A DNA stretch of 64,000 nucleotides, from contig JAKPCK010000090.1 in assembly GCA_029553295.1 (NCBI GenBank), forward strand, positions 1 through 64,000, given 5' to 3'. The notes under the pieces are model-generated. The model did not search any database, had not been told where the DNA came from, and saw nothing but the letters and a program-made list of their open reading frames with translations. The position numbers and the translations under genes were made by a program. Positions 19,360 through 27,406 of this stretch are shown here, piece after piece (the first letter of the stretch is position 1; every line of letters starts with the position of its first letter). Source of the DNA: Deltaproteobacteria bacterium. Its GTDB lineage: Bacteria; Desulfobacterota; Syntrophorhabdia; Syntrophorhabdales; Syntrophorhabdaceae.

Positions 19360-20313
19360 GTGTTTATATATAAAAGTGTGAAGAAGACAGAAGACGATAT
19401 GATGCTTGCCGTTAAGGTAAGCCTGTTTTCAAATATAGCCCTTTTTGCCATAAAGGCCATTGCCTTTATCATTGTTAACTCCCTTGCCATAGCTGCTGAT
19501 TTAGGTATCTCTATTATTGCACTGGGCGTCTCTATATTTCTATACTATGTGATGAGGGTCTCTCAGAGGCCTGCAGACTATTTCCACAACTATGGGTATG
19601 GCAAGATAGAGAATGTGGCCGAGGCAATGGAGGGCGTGATACTCATAGGCCTTGCCATAGCTATGTCATTTCAGGCTATTATGAACATCATAAGACCCAG
19701 TGCTGTCCATGCACCCTTTATAGGACTGGTTGCCAGTATCCTTGGTATTGGCATAAACTTCTGGGGTGCCAGTTTTATATTAAAACTTGCAGAAAAACAC
19801 AGGTCACCGGCATTAAAGGCAGAGGGTATCCATTTTCGTCTTGAGGGCTTTATATCACTGGCCATCACCATATCCTTTGGCCTTGTATTGATAGCCAATT
19901 ATAAAGGTTTGACGAGATTAGCCAAATATATTGACCCGTTTGCAGCCCTTGTTGTAAGTGTTTTCATAGCAGTGCCCTCTTTTAGATTACTAAAAGAGGC
20001 ATTTATGAAACTCCTCGATGCCTCCATAGAGGAATCAAGCCAGTTAGATGTAGTCAAGGCCCTTGCGAGGCACTATCATAATTATTGTAATTTTAAGGAT
20101 ATAAAGACAAGGACAGCAGGGAGAAAAAAGTTTGTAAACATCCACCTTGTCATGCCAGAGCATCTGTCCCTGAACCGTGTCCATAGGGTAGCAAGGGAAC
20201 TCAAACATGACCTGGCCGGTGTCTTATCTGAAGGGGAGGTTGTAATCCATATAGAGCCATGCAATAGAGACTGTGTCCATGTAAGGGATAACAAAAAATG
20301 CCCCTATGAATGA
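19360..20313 (+). CDS. CDF-family cation transporter with altered metal site
   Basis: The 317 residues show about six transmembrane helices and a C-terminal cytosolic domain (about 215-317) like FieF/YiiP. The QRPADYFHNYGYGKIE segment is a clear landmark shared with FieF. Two metal-ligand changes are visible when the helices are aligned from that landmark: both TM2 aspartates of the FieF transport site are hydrophobic or Ala here, and the TM5 HxxxD is HFRLE (His158, Glu162). His75 of FieF is Tyr80. The tail is Cys/His-rich (PCNRDCVHVRDNKKCPYE). The start is GTG and uncertain. It may export a metal other than zinc or iron, or be non-canonical. Confidence 0.82.
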   Translation: MFIYKSVKKTEDDMMLAVKVSLFSNIALFAIKAIAFIIVNSLAIAADLGISIIALGVSIFLYYVMRVSQRPADYFHNYGYGKIENVAEAMEGVILIGLAIAMSFQAIMNIIRPSAVHAPFIGLVASILGIGINFWGASFILKLAEKHRSPALKAEGIHFRLEGFISLAITISFGLVLIANYKGLTRLAKYIDPFAALVVSVFIAVPSFRLLKEAFMKLLDASIEESSQLDVVKALARHYHNYCNFKDIKTRTAGRKKFVNIHLVMPEHLSLNRVHRVARELKHDLAGVLSEGEVVIHIEPCNRDCVHVRDNKKCPYE

Positions 20314-20330
20314 TTTCGAGTGCCTTAATG

Positions 20331-20358
20331 GATTATGGATTCACGATTAACGATTTTT
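20331..20358 (+). repeat. Heptad tandem repeat, four units beginning GATT
   Basis: Four contiguous 7-mers, GATTATG GATTCAC GATTAAC GATTTTT, lie between the convergent ends of the CDF gene and the GH13-like gene. The 7-bp period is seen directly; its function is unknown. Confidence 0.6.
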
Positions 20359-20394
20359 GGCTATTAAAGGGGCTGTTGACCAAGAGCAAGACCT

Positions 20395-23300
20395 TTAGGT
20401 CTCAATAATATTTTCTAATAGCCCTATAAAACCCTCAAATTGGTATCCAGACTTTTGGGATGCCTCCATTATTTTTTCTATGATACCATCGGTCTCTTTT
20501 AAATAGACCTCCATGGATTTTTTAGCCTCCAGGATGCCTCTATATGCCACCAGGGCAACCACCATATGGAGCCACCACAAAAACTCCTCCAGCCTCTCTT
20601 TGCTAAACCACAGGACATCTCTGTATAGATTTACACCTATAAAACCCTTGACAGCATTGTCTTTAATCAGGGTCTTCAAAAGATAGACAGGCCCCTTTTG
20701 AACCTCATGTTCAAGGAATTTTATATATCTGGCAAAGATGTCAATGATAGTCATGGAGTCTGACATATAGCCTTCTTCAACCCCGAGGTCTCTTAGATTG
20801 TCCGACAGGATTTTTTCAAGACCCAATCTCTGAATAAGTAGATAATCGAGCCTCCAGGAAAGAATAAGGCTCAACAGGGTATAAAGTCGGGTTTCAATGG
20901 GCAGGGTTACATCTCTTTTAAATCTCCATACCTCAGATAGATTCACAAGATCCCTTACCACCACCTCAACGAGCCCATCCTGGATGGATTCTACACCTTC
21001 TCTTTCTTTTACATACCCTTTCAGGCTATCGATAAAATAGACATATCCACGCCTTATGGTATCTGTAATGCCTGTTAAATCCTCGGGGACGAGCTTTTCT
21101 TCTGATGCCTTTAATGTACTGGCTAATTCTTCAAAGACTTTTGTATTTATAACCTCCCTGAAGATGTGACAAATGTCCTCTTTTCTCAACTCGTCCATGG
21201 CCTCGTATAGGTTGTGGACGCCTCTTCCCCCAAGATATGCATTTAATCTCGAAAAACTTATCTCATCATTGTCATGGGCCTCGTAGAAATCAAGGAAAAC
21301 AAGGCAGGTATAAGGGCCGAGCTCCACATAAAGACCCTTTTCATCAATCTCCCTGCTCGTTTTTATATATGTTAAGCCTGTGACATGTTCGGTGAAGACT
21401 ATAAAACTGCTGTCTTCAGGTTTAAACATAAGGCCGTCAATTAAGTTTCTCTGGACGAGTTTTTTACTGTCCCCTGTCTTTTGGGAAAAGGCTGCCGATG
21501 TCTTTATCCAGCCTTTTGTTGAATTGTATCTATTATTGTATATGACAAGAGCCCTCTGACTGCCCTGCCTGTTGGAGTAAGCGAATACATCCTCATTCAC
21601 ATGCCCTTCCTCTGTAAAAAAATCATATAACAGGAAATTCTCCACACCTGCAAATATATGGCGCCTGTGCATAAGGGGGAATATCTGCCTTTCATGTCTT
21701 TCGATGAGGTATGTATCCGGTTTTTCATCTATATAGGCCCTTTTATACTCCATACCATATTTTTCTGTGTAGCCTTCTATCTGGCCGTGACCGAACATGG
21801 GCAGCCCAGGCATGGTGACCATCAATGTGCATATGCCAAAGTATTTGTCCTCCTTGCCAAACTGGTCTACTGCTGTCCTCTCATCAGGGTTGTTCATAAA
21901 ATTTACAAGGCGTCTCAATATCTCCGGGTCAAACTCGAGGATATTCTTCATTACTGTCCTGTATTTTCCATTCTCCTCATCCCTTAACATATTCATAAAT
22001 GCACTGTTATAGACCCTGTGCATACCCAGTGTCCTGACAAAATAACCCTCAAGGAGCCAGAATGCCTCGGCAAGTAAAAGGGTATCAGGGGCATCCTGGG
22101 CAACCCTATCTACAACCTCACGCCAGAATTCATTGGGCATGTGTTTATTGAATTCCTCCTGTGTCATGCCGTATTCTGCCCTTGTAGGTATTGCCCCCCC
22201 ACCCCCTGGTTCTGGGAACCAGAGCCTCTGATAGTGTTTTTTTGTCAGTGTCATGGCAGCATCGAATCTTATTATGGGGAATTTCCTTGCCACATACAGG
22301 ATGGTCTCTATCATGGCCTCCCTGACCTGGGGATTGAGGTAGTTTAGCTGGGCTGTATCATTCCAGGGCATACTCGTCCCATCATTTCCATGATATATAA
22401 AGCCCTCTTTACCTGTTGCCTTATCAAGGCGTTTGAATACTACCGCAGCATCTGTTTTTGTGTAGTAGTGGTCCTCAATCTGTATGCATATCCTATCGTC
22501 ATGGGACAGGTCAGGACCGCTGAAGGAGTACCAGGGGAATGGATTATAATCAAGGGATATAAACCAGTTAGGGTGTTCTATTACCCACTTTGAATATATA
22601 CCCACATGGTTTGGCACCATATCGCTTGCAAGCCTTATCCCCCTGGACCATGCCCTTTCTCTAAGATTGTTGTATGCCTCTTCACCGCCCAAATCAGATG
22701 CTATCTGGTAGTCAAAGAGGGAATAGGCAGAGGCAACTGCCTCAGGATTGCCGCATAGCTGTTTTATCCTCTGGGACGCAGGGCTCCTCTCCCATATCCC
22801 TATGAGCCACAGGCCAGAAAAGCCCTGATTTTTTAGAATATCCAGCTCCTCATCCGGTATCTCGTTTATTTTTGTTATGGGGTATCCGTATTTCTTTGAA
22901 AGCTGGTCGAGCCACACATATATGTTTTTTGCAATGAGCACAAGCTTTGGCATCCAGTCCTTATCAGGGGTAAAACTCTCTGCCTCCATTTCTGCTGTCT
23001 TAAAATCATATATCTGTGCCTTGCCTGGACCCATAAATGTTATCTTGGATTCCTCTGTAATAAGGTCTATGGTTCCAAGGAGCCTCCTTGCATATCTTTT
23101 CAATAAAAATCCCCAGTGTTCCCTTATATAGTCGAGCTGTCCCTTCAGGGAATAGGGGACGAGTATAGCAGGACTCCTGAGCATATCAATGAGATTCTGA
23201 TTGTAAGGTCCAAAGCGGGGTTTTTTATCCAGGAGTTCCCTTAATGCGGCTATTATGTATAGATAGACAGTTTCTTTCTTGAGTCTTGTATCATCGAAGA

Positions 23301-23796
23301 ATTCTGCAAAGGGGGAGAAAGCAGGGTTCATGTTGGCAAGCCACAAAAGAAGCATCTCCTCGAGGATAATCTCCCTGTTGGGCACACCAGATGTTACGCC
23401 TTTTAAATACTCCTCAACGGTTATATTATTTCTGTATACATCAACAACAGGGAACTCCTCTGTAAAGGTGTACAGGGCCTTATCAACCCTGTCCTTTGTA
23501 AAAATATTATCCAGGTGCAAAAGGGCATCCCTTGTAATGTTTCCATCTATCTGTTCCCTATAGGAAAGGAACACAAAGTGGAGTATCTCATCTATAAGCC
23601 CCATAGAGGCTATATCCCCTGCCTTTACAACCTTATCTGGATGGCCTGAACGTATACGGTTCTGGTTTATCTTCTGGGCGAGGATACGGGCAGCCCTTAT
23701 ATTAGGTATGATGACATCTCCCCTAATTGTAAATATACTGTCGTCGAATTTGTATTTATCCCTAATAGCTCTGGATATATGGAACTCATATTCCAT
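20395..23796 (-). CDS. Large GH13-like (alpha-amylase family) protein
   Basis: This 1,133-residue protein has a central (beta/alpha)8 glycosidase domain (about 290-760). All GH13 regions are visible: DMVPNHVG (392-399), IIRFDAAM with nucleophile Asp502, LLLAEAFW with acid/base Glu577, and NNPDERTA with Asp638. There is a 290-residue helical N-terminal part and a helical C-terminal part of about 300 residues that I do not recognise. No signal peptide is present, so it should act on cytosolic alpha-glucans such as glycogen. A candidate promoter, TTGACT-N17-TAGCAT, lies in the 85-bp gap after hflX. The exact subfamily and reaction are unresolved. Confidence 0.85.
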   Translation of the reverse strand: MEYEFHISRAIRDKYKFDDSIFTIRGDVIIPNIRAARILAQKINQNRIRSGHPDKVVKAGDIASMGLIDEILHFVFLSYREQIDGNITRDALLHLDNIFTKDRVDKALYTFTEEFPVVDVYRNNITVEEYLKGVTSGVPNREIILEEMLLLWLANMNPAFSPFAEFFDDTRLKKETVYLYIIAALRELLDKKPRFGPYNQNLIDMLRSPAILVPYSLKGQLDYIREHWGFLLKRYARRLLGTIDLITEESKITFMGPGKAQIYDFKTAEMEAESFTPDKDWMPKLVLIAKNIYVWLDQLSKKYGYPITKINEIPDEELDILKNQGFSGLWLIGIWERSPASQRIKQLCGNPEAVASAYSLFDYQIASDLGGEEAYNNLRERAWSRGIRLASDMVPNHVGIYSKWVIEHPNWFISLDYNPFPWYSFSGPDLSHDDRICIQIEDHYYTKTDAAVVFKRLDKATGKEGFIYHGNDGTSMPWNDTAQLNYLNPQVREAMIETILYVARKFPIIRFDAAMTLTKKHYQRLWFPEPGGGGAIPTRAEYGMTQEEFNKHMPNEFWREVVDRVAQDAPDTLLLAEAFWLLEGYFVRTLGMHRVYNSAFMNMLRDEENGKYRTVMKNILEFDPEILRRLVNFMNNPDERTAVDQFGKEDKYFGICTLMVTMPGLPMFGHGQIEGYTEKYGMEYKRAYIDEKPDTYLIERHERQIFPLMHRRHIFAGVENFLLYDFFTEEGHVNEDVFAYSNRQGSQRALVIYNNRYNSTKGWIKTSAAFSQKTGDSKKLVQRNLIDGLMFKPEDSSFIVFTEHVTGLTYIKTSREIDEKGLYVELGPYTCLVFLDFYEAHDNDEISFSRLNAYLGGRGVHNLYEAMDELRKEDICHIFREVINTKVFEELASTLKASEEKLVPEDLTGITDTIRRGYVYFIDSLKGYVKEREGVESIQDGLVEVVVRDLVNLSEVWRFKRDVTLPIETRLYTLLSLILSWRLDYLLIQRLGLEKILSDNLRDLGVEEGYMSDSMTIIDIFARYIKFLEHEVQKGPVYLLKTLIKDNAVKGFIGVNLYRDVLWFSKERLEEFLWWLHMVVALVAYRGILEAKKSMEVYLKETDGIIEKIMEASQKSGYQFEGFIGLLENIIET

Positions 23797-23881
23797 TATA
23801 GACCACCATTTTGTTATTTTAGATTTTTACACATGCTAACACAGGGATTGCATTCAGTCAACAGACATTGAAGAGGTCTCT

Positions 23882-25507
23882 TTAGACCTTAATCCTTTTT
23901 TCTATGGCCTCCAGGAGCCTTTCAATCCCCTCTTTCTTCAGGCATGATATGGATATGGCATTGTATCTGTCCTCTATATTCTTTATAAAACCTCTGTCTA
24001 TCTTGTCTATCTTATTAAATACTGTCAACCTGTCTTTATTCTGGAGATTAAGGATCTTTAATGTCTCTTCAACAGCCCTTATCTTGTCCTCGAAATCAGG
24101 AGAACTTGCATCTACGAGGTGTAAAAGTAGATTAGCGTCCCTCAATTCCTCAAGGGTTGCTATAAATGCCTTGAGAAGGACATCGGGTAGGTTCTTTATA
24201 AACCCAACAGTGTCTGTGAGGATTATGTCTTTTCTCTCAGGGTATTTTATTGTCCTTGTTGTGGGGTTTAAGGTGCTGAATGCCATGTCTTTGACCTCTA
24301 CCCTGCTTTTAGTGAGGAGATTAAGGAGTGTTGATTTACCTGAATTTGTGTATCCAACTATGGAGACCACAGGTATACCTGATGCCTTTCTGCGCTCCCT
24401 CTTTCTGTCCCTTATCCCCTCTATCTCTGTAAGTTTTTTTTCAAGAAAAGCTATCTTGTCCCTTATCCGTCTCTTATCTACCTCAAGTTTTGTCTCGCCA
24501 GGCCCCCTGGTCCCGATACGGCCTGTAATCCTTGAAAATGCTTTGTTAACGCTGGCGAGCCTGGGGAGGATATATCTTAACTGCGCCAACTCCACCTGGA
24601 TCTTTGCCTCGTTTGTCTTTGCCATCTGGGCAAATATGTCCAGTATGAGCTGATTCCTATCTATGACATTTAGTTCTGTTATGGATGAAATATTGTTTAT
24701 CTGACCAGGTGTAAGCCCCTCGTCAAATACAAGGAGGTCTGCCCCTAATTGCTGACATTTCATTATAACCTCTTCTATCTTACCCTTACCTATGAGATAT
24801 GTGGGGTGGAGCTCCTTTGGCCTCTGTATCGCTGTATCCAGTACTGCTATCCCTGCAGAATAACACAGTTCTTTAAGCTCTGCTATATGGTCCTCCGGGA
24901 TCTTTTTTGAACCTGGCTGGACAACACACACAAGGACAGCCTTTTCTTTTTCTTGGTCCAGGAGATGGAGCCTGCCCCTCTCCCTTACAAACTCATTCTC
25001 AAGCTCTGTGATAAATTCAGTAAAATCAATATCCAGGGAATCTATTCCCTGTGGCCCAAGGAAAGACCATGCCTTTTGCCTTTTATTTTCAGGGACAAGA
25101 TAGCCTATATGGATTGAATTAGGGACAACACCTTTTATGTCTGTAAGGCACCCTATCAGGTCGAGCTGCAATAATGCGAGGTCTGTAAGGTCTTCTTTTG
25201 TGAGTAGTTCGTTGTTCAGGTGTGTATGTATGAACCTGAGCCCCCTGAACCTTGCCCTTCCTACACGCTCTGTAGAGAGCCTCGGTATCTCTATCCTGTT
25301 TCTGTCTCCAACTATGACGTACTCTACGACCCCCCTACGGTTTATAAGGATGCCCACCTGTCTGGATATCTCCACGGATATCATTGTGATAGTCAATGCA
25401 GTATCATAGGTGATAATTTTGGAAGGCTCTATTTTTTTACGGTATAGCTTGAGCAGTCTTCTTTTGATGAGGTGGTTCAGGCCACTTATGTTGCCATATA
25501 GTTCTAT
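23882..25507 (-). CDS. hflX: GTPase HflX, apparently starting at an AUA codon
   Basis: HflX is a ribosome-splitting GTPase. G1 GYTNSGKSTLLNLL, G3 DTVGFIKNLP and G4 NKID are present, as is the GLTPGQINNI region of the HflX N domain. The first ordinary start is TTG at 25396 (504 residues). The frame stays open upstream and encodes LYGNISGLNHLIKRRLLKLY, which matches the conserved HflX N terminus (YGNxSGL...LxxLYRR) as I know it. The only start with a Shine-Dalgarno is ATA at 25505-25507, preceded by AGAGG with 7-bp spacing and about 40 nt after a good promoter. This gives 541 residues. If a conventional start is used, the gene ends at 25396. Confidence 0.9.
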   Translation of the reverse strand: MELYGNISGLNHLIKRRLLKLYRKKIEPSKIITYDTALTITMISVEISRQVGILINRRGVVEYVIVGDRNRIEIPRLSTERVGRARFRGLRFIHTHLNNELLTKEDLTDLALLQLDLIGCLTDIKGVVPNSIHIGYLVPENKRQKAWSFLGPQGIDSLDIDFTEFITELENEFVRERGRLHLLDQEKEKAVLVCVVQPGSKKIPEDHIAELKELCYSAGIAVLDTAIQRPKELHPTYLIGKGKIEEVIMKCQQLGADLLVFDEGLTPGQINNISSITELNVIDRNQLILDIFAQMAKTNEAKIQVELAQLRYILPRLASVNKAFSRITGRIGTRGPGETKLEVDKRRIRDKIAFLEKKLTEIEGIRDRKRERRKASGIPVVSIVGYTNSGKSTLLNLLTKSRVEVKDMAFSTLNPTTRTIKYPERKDIILTDTVGFIKNLPDVLLKAFIATLEELRDANLLLHLVDASSPDFEDKIRAVEETLKILNLQNKDRLTVFNKIDKIDRGFIKNIEDRYNAISISCLKKEGIERLLEAIEKRIKV

Positions 25508-25553
25508 TGTATTACCTCTTTTTATGATAGGAGCTTTTTTATATAGGTTTCAT

Positions 25554-25582
25554 ATTATAAGATTTTTGTAATACTTTGTAAA
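25554..25582 (-). promoter_or_regulatory. Predicted sigma-70 promoter of hflX
   Basis: On the minus strand, TTTACA (25577-25582) and TATAAT (25554-25559) are 17 bp apart. Transcription would start near 25547, placing the AGAGG/AUA start within about 40 nt. Confidence 0.75.
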
Positions 25583-25667
25583 GGCACTGGAAATGCAATG
25601 AAAACCTCCCGTTGAAGCAATGATATATGTGACAATATTTTGCCCTCAAGTCTAAATATTTAAGGCC

Positions 25668-26723
25668 TCATAACATAGCTTTTTTTGATAAAAGATATGC
25701 CATACCGAGTTGCCCGCATGCTGCATTGACATCTGGCCCCCTGGAGTTTCTCACAATTGCTGTCATGCACTTATCTATCAGGTAGGCATGGAACTGGTCT
25801 ACAGTCTTTTTATCCGGTGTCCTGAACTGAGAATAGAGTGACTCATTAAAAGGTATGAGGTTAATCTTGCACCTTATGCCCTTTAATAGTTCGTATAGCA
25901 TCCTTGCGTCTTCAAGGGAATCGTTGAAATCCTTTAATAGGACATACTCAAAAGTTATACGCTCCCTTGGGCTACCTTTATAGTGCCTTACAAAATCTAA
26001 GATGTCCCTTATGGGATACATCCGGTTTATAGGCATTATCTCTGTCCTTTTTTGTTCGTCTGCCGCATTCAGTGATATGGCAAGGCCTGCTGTCCCGGGC
26101 TGAAGCCTCTTAAGACCCCCGATTAGACCCACTGTAGAAACCGTGATCCTTCTCCTTGAGAAATCGAGGCCAAGGGGTTCTTTCATGATCTCTATGGTCC
26201 TTACCACATTTTCAAAATTATCCATGGGCTCACCCATGCCCATAAAAACTATATTGGTTATCCTATCCCCTCCATTGATTGGTGACACATTAAGGTATTT
26301 TTTTGCCCCTATTATCTGTTCCACTATCTCATGGGTCTCAAGGTTCCTGATAAATCCTATCTTTCCCGTTACACAGAAGCTACAGGCCATCCTGCATCCT
26401 ATCTGACTGGATACACAGAGGGTAAGCCTGTTCTTCTCCGGTATAAGGACACTCTCTATAATATTGTCATCTTTTGTCATAAAGGAGAGCTTAACAGACC
26501 CATCCATGGATGCAGTGGGTTCAAGGGGCTTTATGGTCTCCATATCCAGCATATCCCTGAATAAGGTTCGTAGGCCCTTGGGGATATTATCCATCATGGA
26601 AAAATCATAAACCCCTTTATTATAGACCCATCTGTAGAGTTGCCTTGCCCTGTATCTCTCTTTACCTGTCCCGCCTATGACATCTTCAAGTTCTTTAAGT
26701 GTCAATCCAAAAAAACACAGCAT
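25668..26723 (-). CDS. rlmN: 23S rRNA A2503 / tRNA A37 C2-methyltransferase RlmN
   Basis: This radical-SAM methyltransferase modifies C2 of A2503 in 23S rRNA and of A37 in some tRNAs. The 351-residue protein has an N-terminal RNA-binding part (GTGKERYRARQLYRWVYNKG) and the cluster motif CRMACSFC. It also has FMGMGEPMDNFENV and a late cysteine in NAACGQLGMAY, the methyl-carrying cysteine of the family. The start ATG has only weak SD-like AGG. It is on the opposite strand to the ATPase operon. Confidence 0.96.
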   Translation of the reverse strand: MLCFFGLTLKELEDVIGGTGKERYRARQLYRWVYNKGVYDFSMMDNIPKGLRTLFRDMLDMETIKPLEPTASMDGSVKLSFMTKDDNIIESVLIPEKNRLTLCVSSQIGCRMACSFCVTGKIGFIRNLETHEIVEQIIGAKKYLNVSPINGGDRITNIVFMGMGEPMDNFENVVRTIEIMKEPLGLDFSRRRITVSTVGLIGGLKRLQPGTAGLAISLNAADEQKRTEIMPINRMYPIRDILDFVRHYKGSPRERITFEYVLLKDFNDSLEDARMLYELLKGIRCKINLIPFNESLYSQFRTPDKKTVDQFHAYLIDKCMTAIVRNSRGPDVNAACGQLGMAYLLSKKAML

Positions 26724-27086
26724 AATTAAACCTGTCTTATATATTTAATTAAGACCCTTGCAGTGGTTTGCACAGGCCTTAAAATCCATCCTGCTATTAT
26801 GGAACAGATCTCTATAATTACAATAAGTTACCAATTTACCCTCCAGCATTATACTGTCTATCAGTATAGCATCTTCAACCATATCAAGAAAGCTTAAAAA
26901 ATAAACTTACCTGCGGCAGACAGGGGGATATTAAAAAAAGTAAACCAGCGGCTTTCATGGTCATTTGCATTATCCTTGACAGGTTTTTTACTGTTTGCTA
27001 TATGATAGAGAGTCTTATAAAAGACAGTTAGTGATTATATCTAATTGAACTGTGTTTTAAAGTAGAAACAATCTTAAGGAGGGATA
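26724..27086 (+). other. Intergenic region carrying the ATPase operon promoter
   Basis: This 363-bp divergent gap contains the 5' regions of rlmN and the V/A-ATPase operon. A perfect 7-bp hairpin, TATACTG-TCTAT-CAGTATA, lies at 26850-26868 with no T-run. No reading frame is recognised. Confidence 0.6.
26976..27006 (+). promoter_or_regulatory. Predicted sigma-70 promoter of the V/A-ATPase operon
   Basis: A perfect TTGACA (26976-26981) is followed after 17 bp by TATATG (26999-27004), or after 19 bp by TATGAT (27001-27006). The leader would be about 75 nt, ending in AAGGAGG before the first gene. Confidence 0.75.
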
Positions 27087-27398
27087 ATGTCGTCGCTTAT
27101 AACGGATGTCTTAACTGTCGAAAAAAAGGCCGATTCAATAATAGAAGACGCACGAAACCAGGCAAGGCAGATAGAAAAAAAATGCGAAGAAGAGATAGAG
27201 GCATATCGTAAGCAGAAGGCTGCGGAGATGGATGATATGGTGGCAGCCTTTCAGAAAAAGGCAGAGGAAGATTATATGTCCACCCTCTCTCAATATGAAA
27301 ATGAGCTCAATGAGTCCATAAAACATATAGAGGGTATCTCAGAACAGGTCATTTCTTATCAGATAGAGCAGATACTGGCAAGATTATATAGATTATAA
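27087..27398 (+). CDS. V/A-type ATPase subunit H (G-like peripheral stalk)
   Basis: The 103-residue, highly charged, coiled-coil protein begins with the first strong SD (AAGGAGG) of the operon. The pattern (EKKADSIIEDARNQARQIEK) and the position before subunit I fit the H/G peripheral stalk chain, which pairs with subunit E. Sequence identity is always low in this family, so position carries much of the weight. Confidence 0.82.
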   Translation: MSSLITDVLTVEKKADSIIEDARNQARQIEKKCEEEIEAYRKQKAAEMDDMVAAFQKKAEEDYMSTLSQYENELNESIKHIEGISEQVISYQIEQILARLYRL

Positions 27399-27406
27399 GG
27401 CTGCTT

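Noticed and set aside
23874-23889. AGGTCT-CTTT-AGACCT hairpin at the hflX stop as terminator
   Set aside because: Six-base stem with no T-run; at most a weak structure.
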